From Hyphomicrobiales bacterium (lineage in GTDB: Bacteria > Pseudomonadota > Alphaproteobacteria > Rhizobiales > Rhizobiaceae), in assembly GCA_900472925.1 (NCBI GenBank), contig UCJU01000027.1, forward strand, positions 1 through 64,000: a DNA stretch of 64,000 bases, given 5' to 3'. The stretch's first letter is position 1; every line of letters begins with the position of its first letter. Shown piece by piece: positions 57,394-64,000 of the stretch. Under the pieces are notes generated by a model. That model was not told where the DNA came from. It was given only the letters and a program-made list of their open reading frames with translations, and did not search any database. A program made the position numbers and the translations under genes.

Positions 57394-59313
57394 TTGACCG
57401 GAATGCCAGAGACACCATTGCTTGACCGGGTGAAATTCCCATCCGATCTCAAGTCCATCGAAGATCGCGACCTGCCACAGCTGGCGAGGGAATTGCGCGA
57501 CGAGATGATCGACGCCGTGTCCACCACGGGCGGGCATCTGGGTGCGGGTCTGGGTGTCGTCGAGCTGACCATCGCCATTCACAAGGTCTTCAACACGCCT
57601 GAGGATCGACTGATCTTCGACGTCGGCCACCAGTGCTATCCGCATAAAATCCTGACCGGTCGTCGCGATCGCATCCGCACGCTGCGACAGGAAGGCGGCC
57701 TGTCCGGCTTTACCCGTCGCGCTGAAAGCGAGTACGACGATTTCGGTGCTGGTCACTCCTCCACCTCCATTTCCGCCGGCCTCGGTATGGCGGTCGCGGC
57801 TGAACTGGATGGAAGCGACCGCAAGGTCATCTCCGTTATCGGCGATGGCTCGATGTCTGCGGGTATGGCCTTCGAGGCGCTGAACAATGCCGGTGCGTTG
57901 GACGCCCGCCTCATCGTCATCCTCAACGACAATGACATGTCGATTGCGCCGCCGACCGGTGCCATGAGCGCCTATCTGGCGCGTCTTGCCTCTGGCCGGA
58001 CCTATATGGGCTTCCGGGATTTTGGCAAGAAACTGACGGCCTATCTCGGCAAGACCATCGACCGCGCCATAACCCGCGCCGTAACCCATGCGCGTGGATA
58101 TGTGACCGGTGGCACGCTGTTCGAGGAGCTTGGCTTCTACCACATCGGCCCCATCGACGGTCATTCCTTCGACCATCTTCTGCCTGTTCTACGCAATGTG
58201 CGCGACAACCAGAAGGGCCCGGTGCTGATCCATGTCGTGACGCAGAAGGGCAAGGGTTACGCGCCTGCCGAAGCTGCCGCAGACAAATATCACGGCGTCA
58301 ACAAGTTCGATGTCATCACCGGCGCGCAGGCCAAGGCAAAGCCGAACGCGCCGAGCTATACCAGCGTCTTTGCCGAAGCGCTCATTCAGGAAGCCACGCT
58401 CGATGACAAGATCGTCGGCGTCAGCGCCGCCATGCCCAACGGCACAGGTCTGGACAAGCTCGCCGAACTTTTCCCGACACGCAGTTTCGATGTCGGCATT
58501 GCCGAACAGCATGCGGTGACCTTCGCCGCTGGCCTTGCTGCCGATGGCTACAAGCCGTTTTGCGCGCTCTATTCCACCTTCCTGCAACGCGGTTACGACC
58601 AGCTGGTGCATGATGTGGCCATTCAGAGCCTGCCGGTCCGCTTCCCGATAGACCGCGCCGGTTTCGTCGGTGCCGATGGCCCCACCCATTCCGGCTCATT
58701 CGACACGACCTTTCTCGCAACACTGCCGGGCATGGTGGTGATGGCCGCTTCGGACGAAGCGGAACTGAAACATATGGTTCGCACCGCTGCGGCTTACGAC
58801 GAAGGTCCGATTTCCTTCCGTTACCCACGCGGCGAAGGTGTGGGCATCGAAATGCCTGTGCGTGGTGAAATTCTCGAAATCGGCAAGGGTCGCATCGTCA
58901 AGGAAGGCTCCAAGGTCGCGCTCTTGTCCTTCGGAACGCGCCTCGCCGAATGCCTGGCTGCCGCCGAAGATCTGGATGCGGCTGGCCTCTCCACAACGGT
59001 TGCCGATGCGCGTTTTGCCAAGCCGCTCGACCTCGACCTCATTCGCCAATTGGCCAGCCACCACGAAGTGCTTATTACCATCGAAGAGGGCTCGGCGGGC
59101 GGCTTCGGCGCGCATGTGCTGCACTTCATGGCAAGTGCCGGTCTTCTCGATACGGGTCTGAAGGTCCGTACGCTGACACTCCCCGATCAATGGGTCGAAC
59201 AGGCCAAGCCTGAGATCATGTATGCCAATGCAGGGCTAGACCAGGCCGGCATCGTGTCCGCCGTCTTCAATGCGCTGGGCCAGAAACAGGCTGGCCTCGG
59301 TGTGGCCGGCTGA
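57394..59313 (+). CDS. dxs: 1-deoxy-D-xylulose-5-phosphate synthase
   Basis: 639 residues from a TTG at 57394 (GAAGG 8 bases upstream); ATG 57403 is the alternative. Thiamin diphosphate enzyme, first and controlling step of the MEP isoprenoid pathway that IspH (29910-30956) ends. The ThDP motif [18 protein letters not shown]...NDNDMSI is present, as are the catalytic His in [11 protein letters not shown] and HQCYPHKI, and the transketolase pyrimidine domain [17 protein letters not shown]. Strong terminator follows. In many relatives tlyA is next; here a chemoreceptor lies between. Confidence 0.98.
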   Translation: MTGMPETPLLDRVKFPSDLKSIEDRDLPQLARELRDEMIDAVSTTGGHLGAGLGVVELTIAIHKVFNTPEDRLIFDVGHQCYPHKILTGRRDRIRTLRQEGGLSGFTRRAESEYDDFGAGHSSTSISAGLGMAVAAELDGSDRKVISVIGDGSMSAGMAFEALNNAGALDARLIVILNDNDMSIAPPTGAMSAYLARLASGRTYMGFRDFGKKLTAYLGKTIDRAITRAVTHARGYVTGGTLFEELGFYHIGPIDGHSFDHLLPVLRNVRDNQKGPVLIHVVTQKGKGYAPAEAAADKYHGVNKFDVITGAQAKAKPNAPSYTSVFAEALIQEATLDDKIVGVSAAMPNGTGLDKLAELFPTRSFDVGIAEQHAVTFAAGLAADGYKPFCALYSTFLQRGYDQLVHDVAIQSLPVRFPIDRAGFVGADGPTHSGSFDTTFLATLPGMVVMAASDEAELKHMVRTAAAYDEGPISFRYPRGEGVGIEMPVRGEILEIGKGRIVKEGSKVALLSFGTRLAECLAAAEDLDAAGLSTTVADARFAKPLDLDLIRQLASHHEVLITIEEGSAGGFGAHVLHFMASAGLLDTGLKVRTLTLPDQWVEQAKPEIMYANAGLDQAGIVSAVFNALGQKQAGLGVAG

Positions 59314-59355
59314 CGTCCTTTCGCTAAAAAGACGCTTCTTCTCGGACAAGACAAC

Positions 59356-59387
59356 AAAAAACCGCCGGATTACTCCGACGGTTTTTT
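59356..59387. terminator. Bidirectional terminator between dxs and the chemoreceptor
   Basis: ACCG-CCGG and CCG-CGGT arms (one mismatch) with a 6-base loop; A6 before and T6 after. Serves dxs (plus, 43 bases past the stop) and the convergent chemoreceptor gene (minus). Confidence 0.85.
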
Positions 59388-59408
59388 CATTTCAGATTTT
59401 GCCTGATC

Positions 59409-61433
59409 TCAAAACTCTTCCCAGTCCTGAGCAACTGGCTTGGCAGCGGCCTCGGCCTTGGGTGAGAAGGCTTGCGCCAGGCTCTGGCCCAGTGCGCGGG
59501 CGGGCGACGAGACCGGACGGGCGGTTGGCTGCGCGATCCTAGCGGCGGGACGTGGAGCAGCAGCGTAGCTCGGCTTCGGTGCTGGTGCGGAGGCTGAGCG
59601 CGGTACGCTGTGCTGTGCAGGTTTGAACGACGCAGCTGAACGTGCGCCGTTGCCGAGATTGAACTGACCTATGAGTTCGTTCAGGCCTTCGGCCTCACGT
59701 GCCAGGGCGTGGCTGGCGGCAGTCTGTTCTTCCACCATGGCGGCGTTCTGCTGTGTGCCCTGATCCATGGTGTTGACGGCGGTGTTGATTTCCTGCAGGC
59801 CGGTTGCCTGTTCACGGGCGGCGGTCACGATGGTTGCGACGTGCGAGTTGATTTCCTCGACTTCGGTAATAATCGCCTGCAAGGCTTTGCCGGTTTCACC
59901 CACCAGGTTCACACCGTTTTCGACCTGCGCGCTGGATGCGCTGATCAAAGCCTTGATTTCCTTGGCAGCATTGGCGGAACGCTGTGCCAGTTCACGCACT
60001 TCCTGCGCCACGACCGCAAAGCCCTTGCCAGCTTCACCAGCGCGTGCCGCTTCGACACCGGCATTCAGCGCCAGAAGGTTGGTCTGGAATGCGATGTCGT
60101 CGATAACGCCAATGATATTGGTGATCTCGCCGGAAGACTTCTCGATTTCCTGCATGGCGGCAACAGCCTTGCGAACGACGACGCCGGAGTTTTCCGCACC
60201 GGAGCGCGCACGCTGAACCAGAGCGCTGGCCTCTTCGGCACCCTTTGCACTGTCACGGACAGTTGTCGTGACCTGCTCCAGTGCCGCGGCGGTCTGTTCG
60301 ATGGAAGCTGCCTGCTGTTCTGTGCGGCGGGATAGGTCATCTGCGGACGACAGCATTTCAGATGCGCCGGCATTGATGGCCGAGGCGTTTTCACCCACGT
60401 TGCGAAGAGCGTCCTGAAGCTTTTCCAACGAGGTGTTGAAGTTGATGCGCAGCGGCTCGACGAATTCGGAGAATGGCGTTTCGATGCGGTAGACTAGATT
60501 GCCGTCAGCCAGCGCTTGCAAGCCCTTAGCCAGTTCTTCGCGAGCGAACATCTGCTCGGCTTCCGCCCGGGCCTTATCCGCTTCGTTACGGCGGCGGTCT
60601 GCCTCCGTCGAAGAACGCAAGCGATCACTTTCATCTGCAAGGCGCGACTTTTCGATACCGGCTTCCTTGAAGACCAGAACGGCCTTCGCCATCTTGCCGA
60701 CTTCATCACCACGGTCGAGTGCTGGAACATCCACGCTCGTGTCGCCACCGGCAAGGCGGCTCATGGCTTCCGTCATGCCGACAATCGGTGCGACGATGGT
60801 GCGCGACAGCGCCCAGATAAGAAGTATAGCGGCAACACCGGCGGCAGCGCCGCCACCCAGAAGTGCCAGTTCAAGATTGTTGTGAGCGCGTTCCTGAACA
60901 GCGGTCTGCATCTGCGAAGCAGCAACCAGTTGCTCCTTGATCTTCGCAGCGGCGGCACGGAAGCCATCCAGTTGGCCCTTGGCCTGATTGCGGCCAATCT
61001 CGATGATCTCGGAAATCGGTGCTTCGGTGGTCTTGCGGGCTGTCATCTGTGGCTGAGCAAGCTGCGTGTAGAACACGGTTGCCGTTGCCTGCATGTCGTC
61101 GATGGACTTCAGGATCTCCGGCTGACCGGCTGCCAGCGCGCGGGCCTCGTCCAGCTTCCTCAACATCAGGTCGCGCTGGGCAAACACGTCATTGTAGGTG
61201 CTATCGCTGCGAAACAGCAGAAAGCCGCGCTGATTGACCGCCTGCTCGAGCATCGCAGCCTTTGCGTCATCGATGTTTGACATGATCTTGGCTGTGTTCG
61301 TCTGTTCTACCGAAGCCTTCTTGGCCTCTATGGTTTGCAGAAAAACAACCGCCGATGCCACAAGACACACCGCCATCAAGGCGAGGAATGTGGCAACCAG
61401 CTTCAGGTTGATGGGAAGATTTTTCAAAGACAT
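59409..61433 (-). CDS. Methyl-accepting chemotaxis protein with CheR/CheB-docking tail
   Basis: 674 residues from the ATG at 61433 ([16 protein letters not shown]); a GTG at 61451 is possible. Membrane helices at about 11-31 and 188-208 flank a periplasmic four-helix domain (ISQ-like pattern of TarH/CHASE3 type). HAMP at about 205-260 and a second HAMP-like segment near 310-360, then the signalling domain with the hairpin tip [21 protein letters not shown]. The tail after residue ~600 is a flexible Pro/Ala-rich linker ending in DWEEF, which resembles the NWETF docking pentapeptide for CheR and CheB. Confidence 0.95.
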   Translation of the reverse strand: MSLKNLPINLKLVATFLALMAVCLVASAVVFLQTIEAKKASVEQTNTAKIMSNIDDAKAAMLEQAVNQRGFLLFRSDSTYNDVFAQRDLMLRKLDEARALAAGQPEILKSIDDMQATATVFYTQLAQPQMTARKTTEAPISEIIEIGRNQAKGQLDGFRAAAAKIKEQLVAASQMQTAVQERAHNNLELALLGGGAAAGVAAILLIWALSRTIVAPIVGMTEAMSRLAGGDTSVDVPALDRGDEVGKMAKAVLVFKEAGIEKSRLADESDRLRSSTEADRRRNEADKARAEAEQMFAREELAKGLQALADGNLVYRIETPFSEFVEPLRINFNTSLEKLQDALRNVGENASAINAGASEMLSSADDLSRRTEQQAASIEQTAAALEQVTTTVRDSAKGAEEASALVQRARSGAENSGVVVRKAVAAMQEIEKSSGEITNIIGVIDDIAFQTNLLALNAGVEAARAGEAGKGFAVVAQEVRELAQRSANAAKEIKALISASSAQVENGVNLVGETGKALQAIITEVEEINSHVATIVTAAREQATGLQEINTAVNTMDQGTQQNAAMVEEQTAASHALAREAEGLNELIGQFNLGNGARSAASFKPAQHSVPRSASAPAPKPSYAAAPRPAARIAQPTARPVSSPARALGQSLAQAFSPKAEAAAKPVAQDWEEF

Positions 61434-61704
61434 CGAGAGCTCTTTCGACACGCTTTAGGTGTGACCGATCGTGAAACGACCTGTGCTGACACTTACTGTA
61501 TTGGGGAGGTCCGCCTTCATGGCGGCAATCTTGAGCCTGAACTCAGCTTTATCAGATAATGCCATCAAGCCGTTTATTTTCGCTTAAACGCATACAATCA
61601 CCAATCCTGATATATCTCCCTGAAATCATCATTCATGCTTCGCATGCCGCTAGAGCCTTACAAAAGGCTTGCTTTCCGGGCTTTTGACAGTCATTGACAC
61701 GGCC

Positions 61705-62457
61705 ATGTCTAATTCATCTGAAAATCACCGGCTGGACCAGCTTCTGGTCGCGCGCGGCCTGTTCGCCAGCCGCTCCCGTGCACGCGATGCGGTCGCACGC
61801 GGCACCGTTCGTGTTAACGGCAAGGTCGTGACCAAGCCCAGCCTGACATTTCCTGGAAATGTCGTCTTCGAAATCGACGATCCTGCGCAGGATTATGTAT
61901 CGCGGGCGGCTTTGAAACTGGTTGCGGCGCTCGATCACTTCCAGATCGACCCACGCAATTGCGAATGTCTCGACGTCGGCGCGTCCACCGGCGGCTTTAC
62001 CGAAGTCTTGCTGAAACGCGGTGCGTCTCACGTCACCTCCATCGATGTCGGCCATGGCCAGATTCACCCGCGCATCGACAACGATCGTCGTGTCACCAGC
62101 ATTGAGGGTTTCAACGCCCGCTTTCTGACCAGTGACGATATCGACAACCGCCCGATCAATTTCATCGTCTCGGATGTGTCCTTCATCTCGCTGAAGCTGG
62201 CGCTGGCTCCTGCACTTGAGCTCGCAGAACCGGAAGCGCTGACCATCCTGCTCGTCAAACCGCAATTCGAGGCCGGGCGCGATGCGATCAGCAAGGCCGG
62301 TCTTTTGAAGGAGCCGGAGACGGCACCGGCGGTTGCCGCAGAGCTTGAACGCTGGCTTGTGGAAGACATGGGCTGGGTCAGCCTTGGCCTCATCCCCTCG
62401 CCCATTGCAGGTGGAGATGGAAACGAGGAATTCCTTCTCGGAGGCAGAAAGCCATGA
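61705..62457 (+). CDS. tlyA: TlyA-family rRNA (cytidine-2'-O)-methyltransferase
   Basis: 250 residues from the ATG at 61705 (MSNSSENHRLDQLLVARG); an upstream start adds a poor extension. S4 RNA-binding domain at 1-65 (RSRARDAVARGTVRVNGKVV), then a Rossmann methyltransferase with DVGASTGGFTEVLLKRGA as AdoMet loop and DVSFISLKLALA. Methylates 16S C1409 and 23S C1920 in mycobacteria; hemolysin in older names. Overlaps the next gene by ATGA at 62454-62457. Confidence 0.95.
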   Translation: MSNSSENHRLDQLLVARGLFASRSRARDAVARGTVRVNGKVVTKPSLTFPGNVVFEIDDPAQDYVSRAALKLVAALDHFQIDPRNCECLDVGASTGGFTEVLLKRGASHVTSIDVGHGQIHPRIDNDRRVTSIEGFNARFLTSDDIDNRPINFIVSDVSFISLKLALAPALELAEPEALTILLVKPQFEAGRDAISKAGLLKEPETAPAVAAELERWLVEDMGWVSLGLIPSPIAGGDGNEEFLLGGRKP

Positions 62458-63704
62458 CCGCGCAGACCGTAAAAATACAAAGCCTTGGCGCGCAGGGCGA
62501 CGGCATCGTGCACTGTCCGGAGGGCACCGTCTATGTGCCGTTTGCCTTGCCGGGCGAAACGGTTGCGATTGCCCGCGTGAAAGACCTTGGTACGATCATG
62601 GCGATCACCGAAGCGGCACCCGAGCGGCGTGAGCCCGCCTGTCGCCATTTCGGCCCCGATGGCAAGAACGGCACCTGTGGAAGCTGCTCGTTGCAGCATC
62701 TGGCCGATGAGCCATACCATGTGTTCAAGCGCAGCCTCGTCGTTTCCGCATTGAAGTCCAAGGGCTTGGATGTCGAGGTCGATGCGCTGGTGCAATGTCA
62801 TCCCGGTCAAAGACGCCGTGTCGTCTTCACCGCCCGTAAAACCGAGAAAAGCCTTTTGCTGGGCTTCAGCCAGGCAAACAGCCACCACATCGTCGCGATC
62901 GAGGAATGTCCCGTCACCACCGATGGCATCGTGTCGCGCCTCGATGCGATCAGAGCGATTGCGACGCCGCTTGCCTCCAATGCCGAGCCGTTTCGCATCA
63001 CCGTCATGGAGACGCTCTCGGGCCTCGATATTTCCTTTGAAGGAATAAAGTCTGCCAGTGACAAGCAGCGTCGGTCCGTTACGGAAATCGTGCTGTCGAT
63101 GCGCGGCATCGCCCGCGTTTCGCTTGCAGGCGAAATCCTGATAGAGCCGCAAAGGCCTGTCATCGAATTCGACGGCGTCAACATCTCACCACCTTCAGGT
63201 GGCTTTGCGCAGGCAACCAAGCAGGCCGAAGATGCCATGGCCGATCTCGTGCTCGCCCATGTCGGAAAATCCAAACGCATTGCCGATTTGTTCAGCGGGT
63301 CCGGCACATTCGCGCTGCGGCTTGCACGTCTTGGCAAGGTGCACGCGGTTGAAACGGAAGAAAAAGCGCTGAAGGCCCTTGATCTGGCGGCTCGTAACAC
63401 GCAGGGGCTCAAACCCGTTACCGTTGAAAAGCGCGACCTTTTCCGCCATGCACTGACGGTCAAGGACTTGAAGAACTACGACGCCGTGGTCTTCGATCCA
63501 CCGCGCGCGGGTGCCGAAGCGCAATGCAAGGAACTGGCACGCAGCACGGTGAAGAAAATCGTTGCCGTCAGTTGCAATCCGCTGTCGCTTGCACGTGATC
63601 TCTCCATTCTGGTCGAGGGTGGCTACCGCATTACCACGGTTACGCCCATCGACCAGTTTCTGTGGTCTCCGCATGTGGAAGCCGTCGCAACGCTCGAGAA
63701 GTAA
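62454..63704 (+). CDS. RumA/TrmA-family class I RNA m5U methyltransferase (RlmD-like)
   Basis: 416 residues. TRAM-like beta-barrel at the N-terminus (VKIQSLGAQGDGIVHCPEGTVYVPFALPGETV). A Fe-S cluster cysteine set lies in ACRHFGPDGKNGTCGSC. Methyltransferase domain: DLFSGSGTFALRLARLG, FDPPRAGAEAQC and the catalytic Cys in VAVSCNPLSLARDL. Catalyses 5-methyluridine formation in rRNA or tRNA; the position (for example U1939 of 23S) is inferred. Coupled to tlyA by a 4-base overlap, two rRNA-modifying enzymes together. Confidence 0.93.
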   Translation: MTAQTVKIQSLGAQGDGIVHCPEGTVYVPFALPGETVAIARVKDLGTIMAITEAAPERREPACRHFGPDGKNGTCGSCSLQHLADEPYHVFKRSLVVSALKSKGLDVEVDALVQCHPGQRRRVVFTARKTEKSLLLGFSQANSHHIVAIEECPVTTDGIVSRLDAIRAIATPLASNAEPFRITVMETLSGLDISFEGIKSASDKQRRSVTEIVLSMRGIARVSLAGEILIEPQRPVIEFDGVNISPPSGGFAQATKQAEDAMADLVLAHVGKSKRIADLFSGSGTFALRLARLGKVHAVETEEKALKALDLAARNTQGLKPVTVEKRDLFRHALTVKDLKNYDAVVFDPPRAGAEAQCKELARSTVKKIVAVSCNPLSLARDLSILVEGGYRITTVTPIDQFLWSPHVEAVATLEK

Positions 63705-63707
63705 GCC

Positions 63708-64000
63708 TTACCAGGCCGTATCGATATTGCCATTGCCGGTCACGCCATCGCAGCGGCACCGACCGCCAACACGGCCCTGCTGGATAGGGCAGATGTAAGG
63801 GCGAGAGCGATTGGCGCTTTCGGGCGGCGTGACCACGCAAACGAAGCGCGGGTGGCGGCGGTCAGAATTGTTGTTCCGGTTCGACTGCCCAGCCTGACTG
63901 TTGAAATCCTGCACTTTGATGACATCGCTTTGGTCTGGCTGCGACATCTGGAGCGGCGGGACATTTGCTGCTTCCGCAAAGCTGGAGAGGGACATAAGGG
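63708..64000 (-). CDS. Secreted small protein, N-terminus beyond the window edge
   Basis: Open frame from the right edge to a stop at 63708, at least 97 codons. The visible N-terminal part MSLSSFAEAANVPPL looks like the end of a signal peptide (cleavage near AEA-AN), so the true start probably lies past 64000. The mature part has a Gln/Asn/Arg-rich stretch (DFNSQAGQSNRNNN) and a C-terminal region with several cysteines (FVCVVTPP, YICPIQQGRVGGRCRCDG). I do not recognise a family. Convergent with the methyltransferase, 3 bases apart. Confidence 0.75.
   Translation of the reverse strand, partial: LMSLSSFAEAANVPPLQMSQPDQSDVIKVQDFNSQAGQSNRNNNSDRRHPRFVCVVTPPESANRSRPYICPIQQGRVGGRCRCDGVTGNGNIDTAW

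Overview
The window reads as core chromosome of an alphaproteobacterium of the Rhizobiaceae (Agrobacterium/Rhizobium group). The evidence is a CcrM-type GANTC adenine methylase with a C-terminal RAMA-like domain, an aa3 cytochrome oxidase/assembly gene train typical of alphaproteobacteria, a BioMNY biotin transporter, a DHBP synthase whose GTP cyclohydrolase II half has lost its zinc ligands (RibBX type), an IalB-family protein, a DciA-type (DUF721) protein, and type II ThrB next to rnhA and ispH. Coding density is high, with frequent 4-base ATGA overlaps. I found no rRNA, tRNA, insertion sequence, phage gene or CRISPR array. The genus call is inferred from gene content; no search was run.

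Layout. 1-3172 is the least ordinary part: an edge-truncated chemoreceptor, an AT-rich spacer, a 40-codon in-frame remnant of the smc 3' end, and an unrecognised 345-residue gene lying between that remnant and intact smc. 3173-9829 holds smc, a DsbA-like oxidoreductase, a DciA-like protein, mutY and a HAD phosphatase. 9830-10235 is a spacer packed with perfect hairpins and a promoter-like sequence (candidate small RNA), followed by ccrM on the minus strand. 11728-18567 holds a periplasmic beta-repeat protein, a GntR regulator, a HAD hydrolase, a lipoprotein, thrC, an M16 peptidase and a GNAT acetyltransferase. 18573-28383 holds a membrane GGDEF-EAL protein, a zinc-ribbon metallopeptidase, csbD-like, yqgE, a DsbD-N-like protein, a peroxiredoxin, a zinc-uptake operon behind a Zur-like operator with an uncatalogued 40-residue membrane ORF at its head, and a Dabb protein.

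28468-37608 is one long minus-strand train: ctaC-ctaD-ctaB-small CoxF-like ORF-ctaG-ctaE-DUF983-SURF1-ispH-thrB-rnhA. It combines cytochrome oxidase subunits, haem O synthesis and oxidase assembly with isoprenoid and threonine biosynthesis. 37914-46027 holds an IalB-like protein, tldD, a VOC protein, a HAD hydrolase, a MazG-like protein, pdxH, a lipoprotein, a DnaJ-like protein, fabI, a histidine phosphatase and a DUF1344 protein. 46275-64000 holds a second GGDEF-EAL protein with intact motifs, aroC, ribB(X), a YcaQ-like protein, bioMNY, an HDAC-family protein, xseB, a pirin, dxs, a second chemoreceptor with a C-terminal DWEEF tail, tlyA, an m5U-type RNA methyltransferase and an edge-truncated secreted protein.

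The strongest leads are the smc remnant bracketing a gene of unknown function, the small membrane ORF translationally coupled to the zinc ABC ATPase, and the hairpin-rich spacer between the HAD gene and ccrM.
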